Shown piece by piece: positions 19,431 through 22,209 of a stretch of DNA of 22,209 bases. Position numbers and translations under genes: made by a program. The notes under the pieces are model-generated. The model was not told the DNA's origin and did no database searches. It worked only from the letters and a program-made list of their open reading frames with translations. The DNA comes from Didymodactylos carnosus (taxonomy: Eukaryota > Rotifera > Eurotatoria > Philodinida > Philodinidae). The stretch spans positions 1 to 22,209 of the forward strand of contig CAJNOQ010002900.1 of the NCBI GenBank assembly GCA_905250885.1, in the 5' to 3' direction. The first letter of the stretch is position 1; each line of letters opens with the position of its first letter.

Positions 19431-19838
19431 GGAACTCTATTTTATCCCTTGCTTGTCTATGTTCTCAGGTGTTGAGGTAGCTAAAGGTTCCTTACTGTAA
19501 GTGCAATTATAGTAAGGATAGAAAATTACTGTAAACTGTCTTGCTCGGGTAATAAGACCGCTTAATTCTTAGCCAGTCACATAATATGGCAGTTTAAAGG
19601 GACGGGCATTCTTTTTAACTCCAACTATTATCAGCAAGGATTTGACTGTGAGAGGTTTGACCCCCTCCTGCTTTTGAAAATGTTTGCTTTTTCCGCAGCA
19701 AAATATGATAAATCTTCTTTTTCTGCGTAGTAGCAGTAAAAACAACATTATTCAACAGGAAAATTTAAGTCACCCCTCTCCTGCTTTTGAGTCCTCGCTA
19801 CGCTTTTGGTCTCGCATCCCTAACTCAAGCAGGTTACC
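19431..19838. other. Spacer between inverted copies A and B
   Basis: No gene. The block CTCCTGCTTTTGA appears twice (near 19666 and 19779). The first 60 bp (19446-19505) recurs inverted at 21575-21634. Confidence 0.5.
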
Positions 19839-20522
19839 CATGCACTAAAAATCGCATAAAAATCGGCAATTAATCGTGAAAAATCATACAATTAATTGTG
19901 CGCTTAATCGCGATTAATTGACGATTGTTTGGTGATTTTTAGGCGATTTTAGCGATTGATCGCAATTAATTGACGATTTTTTTCTAGGTACTAGGTTCGA
20001 ACCCATCTTAGGAAATACATATTTTTTTCTGTTTTTTCATTGTTTATTACGTATAATGACATGTGCGACACAGCAATGGTCTTAGCACCAGCTGGCGTCG
20101 GAGTCTTGCCGACGAGTCAGCTTTAAACACTGCTCACATACCAGCTGTTCAGTGGGCTTCTCGGTTCAAAGCTCTGAGGAACAATAAAGAAGGCTCTTGA
20201 CAACTCCGTTGTATTCTAAAATAAAAAGATGATCTAAATATAAGTGTATTTTTCGCTGAAATCGTGTTTCTTATATACAAACTTTATTGCAAAAGAAAAC
20301 GGTGAATAACAACTACCATTTAATCACTTAAAATCAACAATTAATCGCAATTAATTGATGATTTTCGTGATTAATCGCGATGGTTGACAAAGTCAAGCGA
20401 TGCACGAAAAAATTATCACTTAATCGCGATTAAATGATCATTTTTTCCCGAATCGCGATTGAGCGTCGATTTTTTCAACCATCGCGATTAATCGACAAAA
20501 ATGAAGCGATTTTCAGCACATG
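19839..20522. mobile_element. Palindrome-rich CATG-bounded element, copy B (complete)
   Basis: 684 bp from CATG (19839-19842) to CATG (20519-20522). The ends read CATGCACTAAAAATCGC and, from the right, CATGTGCTGAAAATCGC. Both outer thirds are saturated with self-complementary words such as TTAATCGCGATTAA and CAATTAATTG. The middle third is a non-palindromic core shared with copies at 4464-5053 and 19050-19430. A GGTTCGAACC word at 19991-20000 resembles a tRNA B box but has no matching A box. It has no coding capacity, so any mobility would need enzymes from elsewhere. Confidence 0.8.
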
Positions 20523-20664
20523 GATAGTTGCTGCAGCTGCTAACGTGCTAGTCTTCACTGATACTTGCTAATCCGTCTTGCTAAGAGGATTTACAGCGAC
20601 CTTCAAATAAGCGGTTGACTAGCATATTCTGAGGATATTTCTACAGGGCCTCCGTATGATAACC
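20523..20664. other. Short spacer, nothing seen
   Basis: 142 bp between two CATG-bounded elements, with no feature recognised. Confidence 0.4.
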
Positions 20665-21344
20665 CATGGGAAATTTTAGTAGGTACCGCGGTGTGTACAC
20701 GCGTGAATATTGTGAAATGAATTGTGGTCGCACGTGAACATCGTAAAATGGTGTGTGAGCACGCGTGAAAAATATATTCCACTTGTGACAACAGGTGAAC
20801 TGGTCACAAAAACGTTTCGCGTCATATTTTTTGCACGTGATCACAGGTGAAAGTCGTGAAGTGTGTAGTGGCTACACGTGAATTCTCATGTTAAAATTTC
20901 TGTAAACAAATATCACTTGCGGACACGCATGAAAATGTTTCCCACTAATTTCATTGTGAAAAATATCTTCACATTTATTCGCATGTCGGTTTTTCACGCA
21001 ACCCATTTCGTGAATAATATTCACGCTTAACCCAAGCGACAAAATTCTTACGTTTCACGCACGTCCACGTGAGAAACCTTTTACAGGTGCGAAATGTCGT
21101 GAAGATTGAGCAATGTATAGTCAGTTGACTATACATTGATGGTCAAGATTTTTTCACACGTAATCACGCGTGAAAATTGTTCACTTGTGTACACGTATGA
21201 AAATTTTCACGCGTAGTCACGCGTGTGATGTTGCAACAACACGACCAAACTGTCGTTGCTGTCTTTACCTACAAAATTTCGTGAAAGTCCAAACTGACAT
21301 TTCACGGTCCCTCACGCGTGAAAAGTCGATAAAATTTCCCCATG
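20665..21344. mobile_element. Palindrome-rich CATG-bounded element, TCACGCGTGA family
   Basis: 680 bp from CATG (20665-20668) to CATG (21341-21344). The terminal repeats are CATGGGAAATTTTA (left) and CATGGGGAAATTTTA (right, inverted). The interior is crowded with CACGCGTGAA, TCACGTGA and CACAGGTGAA words in both orientations, each a palindrome or near-palindrome. A perfect 13-bp-arm hairpin (CAATGTATAGTCA, 2-bp loop) lies at 21111-21138. It shares no sequence with the AATCG family beyond CATG, yet has the same length and plan. Frames within it are by-products of the repeats. Confidence 0.75.
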
Positions 21345-21856
21345 GGAAGGCTGGAATCTTTTTCGTATCAGTTTCGTTAATTGCACAAATAGACTAATAT
21401 TTGTAAAACATTGTTGAAAGCTTCTCTGTAAAAGATAATAATTTGCAAATTAATTCCATTAGTAAGTGATGTTTCTAACATTTATACATCGTACTCGAAA
21501 CAAAAGAAAACAAGTGGAATGCGTTCATGATTGTAATGGTTATATAGCAACTACTCTGAGCTAATAAATTAGGATGCACTTACAGTAAGGAACCTTTAGC
21601 TACCTCAACACCTGAGAAGATAGACAAGCTAGGGACACTGTCCCGGAAAAGCACGGTAAAAGTATGCTAATAGCACAGAAAAAGCGTGCCATTGGAAGTT
21701 CAAACTTCAATCTCCAATACGGGAGAAATAGCACACTTTTTCCGTGCTTTTGGCACGTTCGGGTAGCAAAAACAGACGCTTTAAGTGTGCTTTTTGTTTG
21801 TGATTGGCTTCCACGTTTTACCAAAAAGTGTTCCACAGGCACACTTTAGGACCAAT
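21345..21856. other. Spacer with array-related motifs; no gene
   Basis: Includes the inverted 60-bp block 21575-21634. From about 21635, words like AAAAAGCGTGCC, AGCACACTTTTTCC and GGCACACTTTAGG appear in both orientations; these are precursors of the tandem array that follows. Opposite-strand frames at 21600-21849 are by-products. Confidence 0.45.
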
Positions 21857-22209
21857 GGCAAACTTAAACCGTATCACTGGCACACTTAAACTGTATCATC
21901 AGTACGCTAAAAGCGTGTCACTGGCACACTTAAACTGTATCATCAGTACGCTAAAAGCGTGCAACTGGCACACTTAAACTGTATCATCAGTACGCTAAAA
22001 GCGTGCAACTGGCACACTTAAACTGTATCATCAGTATACTAAAAGCGTGCAACTGGCACACTTAAACTGTATCATCAGTATACTAAAAGCGTGCAACTGG
22101 CACACTTAAACTGTATCATCAGTACGCTAAAAGCGTGCAACTGGCACACTTAAACTGTATCATCAGTACGCTTAAAGCGTGCAACTGGCACACTTAAACT
22201 GTATCATCA
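21857..22209 (+). repeat. 44-bp tandem array (dimeric 22-bp minisatellite), runs off the window
   Basis: Units start at 21879, 21923, 21967, 22011, 22055, 22099, 22143 and 22187, exactly 44 bp apart, after a half unit at 21857. Each unit is two 22-bp halves (GGCACACTTAAACTGTATCATC and its diverged partner AGTACGCTAAAAGCGTGC...) agreeing at about 13 of 22 positions. Across each junction AAGCGTGC...GGCACACTT forms a hairpin. Units are nearly identical, with CGC/TAC variants at 22011 and 22055, suggesting recent amplification. Confidence 0.92.

Noticed and set aside
19990..20002. tRNA-like B box GGTTCGAACCC
   Set aside because: No A box or cloverleaf, and the counterpart in copy A is degraded. 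It is probably a chance palindrome in the element core.
21170..21397. 75-codon plus frame
   Set aside because: Lies mostly inside the TCACGCGTGA element and repeats its motif in translation.
21600..21849. Overlapping frames on both strands (61 and 80 codons)
   Set aside because: Mutual antisense by-products of inverted GCACACTT/AAGCGTGC words.
21857..22209. CRISPR-like array
   Set aside because: Units are contiguous with no unique spacers, and the context is eukaryotic. It is a minisatellite.

Overview
This looks like nuclear DNA of a small invertebrate animal. It is strongly A+T-rich by eye. Three protein genes are split by GT-AG introns, mostly 52-81 bp, and a large share of the rest is short, decayed, inverted-repeat transposable elements. 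The tiny introns, gene families and repeat load would suit a rotifer (possibly bdelloid), but nothing in the window proves this.

Gene layout: (1) a two-exon secreted phospholipase A2 gene on + (2027-2546), with a signal-peptide exon and a tandemly duplicated poly(A) signal behind it; (2) a four-exon GILT-family (lysosomal thiol reductase-like) gene on - (3306-5389), convergent with the first, whose 692-bp first intron is mostly one inverted-repeat element; (3) a five-exon ectonucleoside triphosphate diphosphohydrolase of the ENTPD5/6 type on - (8918-11892), whose 1035-bp third intron holds a hAT-type MITE with an 8-bp target duplication. All three gene models splice in frame by hand, with no repair needed. 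They encode secreted or secretory-pathway proteins, but nothing shows that they act together.

From about 12 kb to the end there is no intact gene. The region holds possible coding scraps (12.27-13.3 kb), inverted 9-bp minisatellites around 1.7 kb, a 90-bp hAT-like MITE, a non-LTR reverse transcriptase fossil with five stops in one unbroken frame (16.77-17.45 kb), and a hAT-type MITE nested in a mariner-type MITE (17.9-18.5 kb). The last 3 kb holds elements saturated with short palindromes.

The most unusual signal is a shared design. Two families with unrelated sequence (one built from AATCGCGATT-like motifs, one from TCACGCGTGA-like motifs) are both packed with reiterated CG-centred palindromes, and the intact copies are bounded by CATG at both ends. 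The first has a complete copy at 19839-20522, an inverted truncated copy at 19050-19430, and a third inside the GILT intron at 4464-5053. The second is at 20665-21344. A hairpin-forming 44-bp tandem array (21857-22209, running off the window) and a CTAG-motif hairpin cluster (703-995) have a related look. No transposase was seen for any of them.
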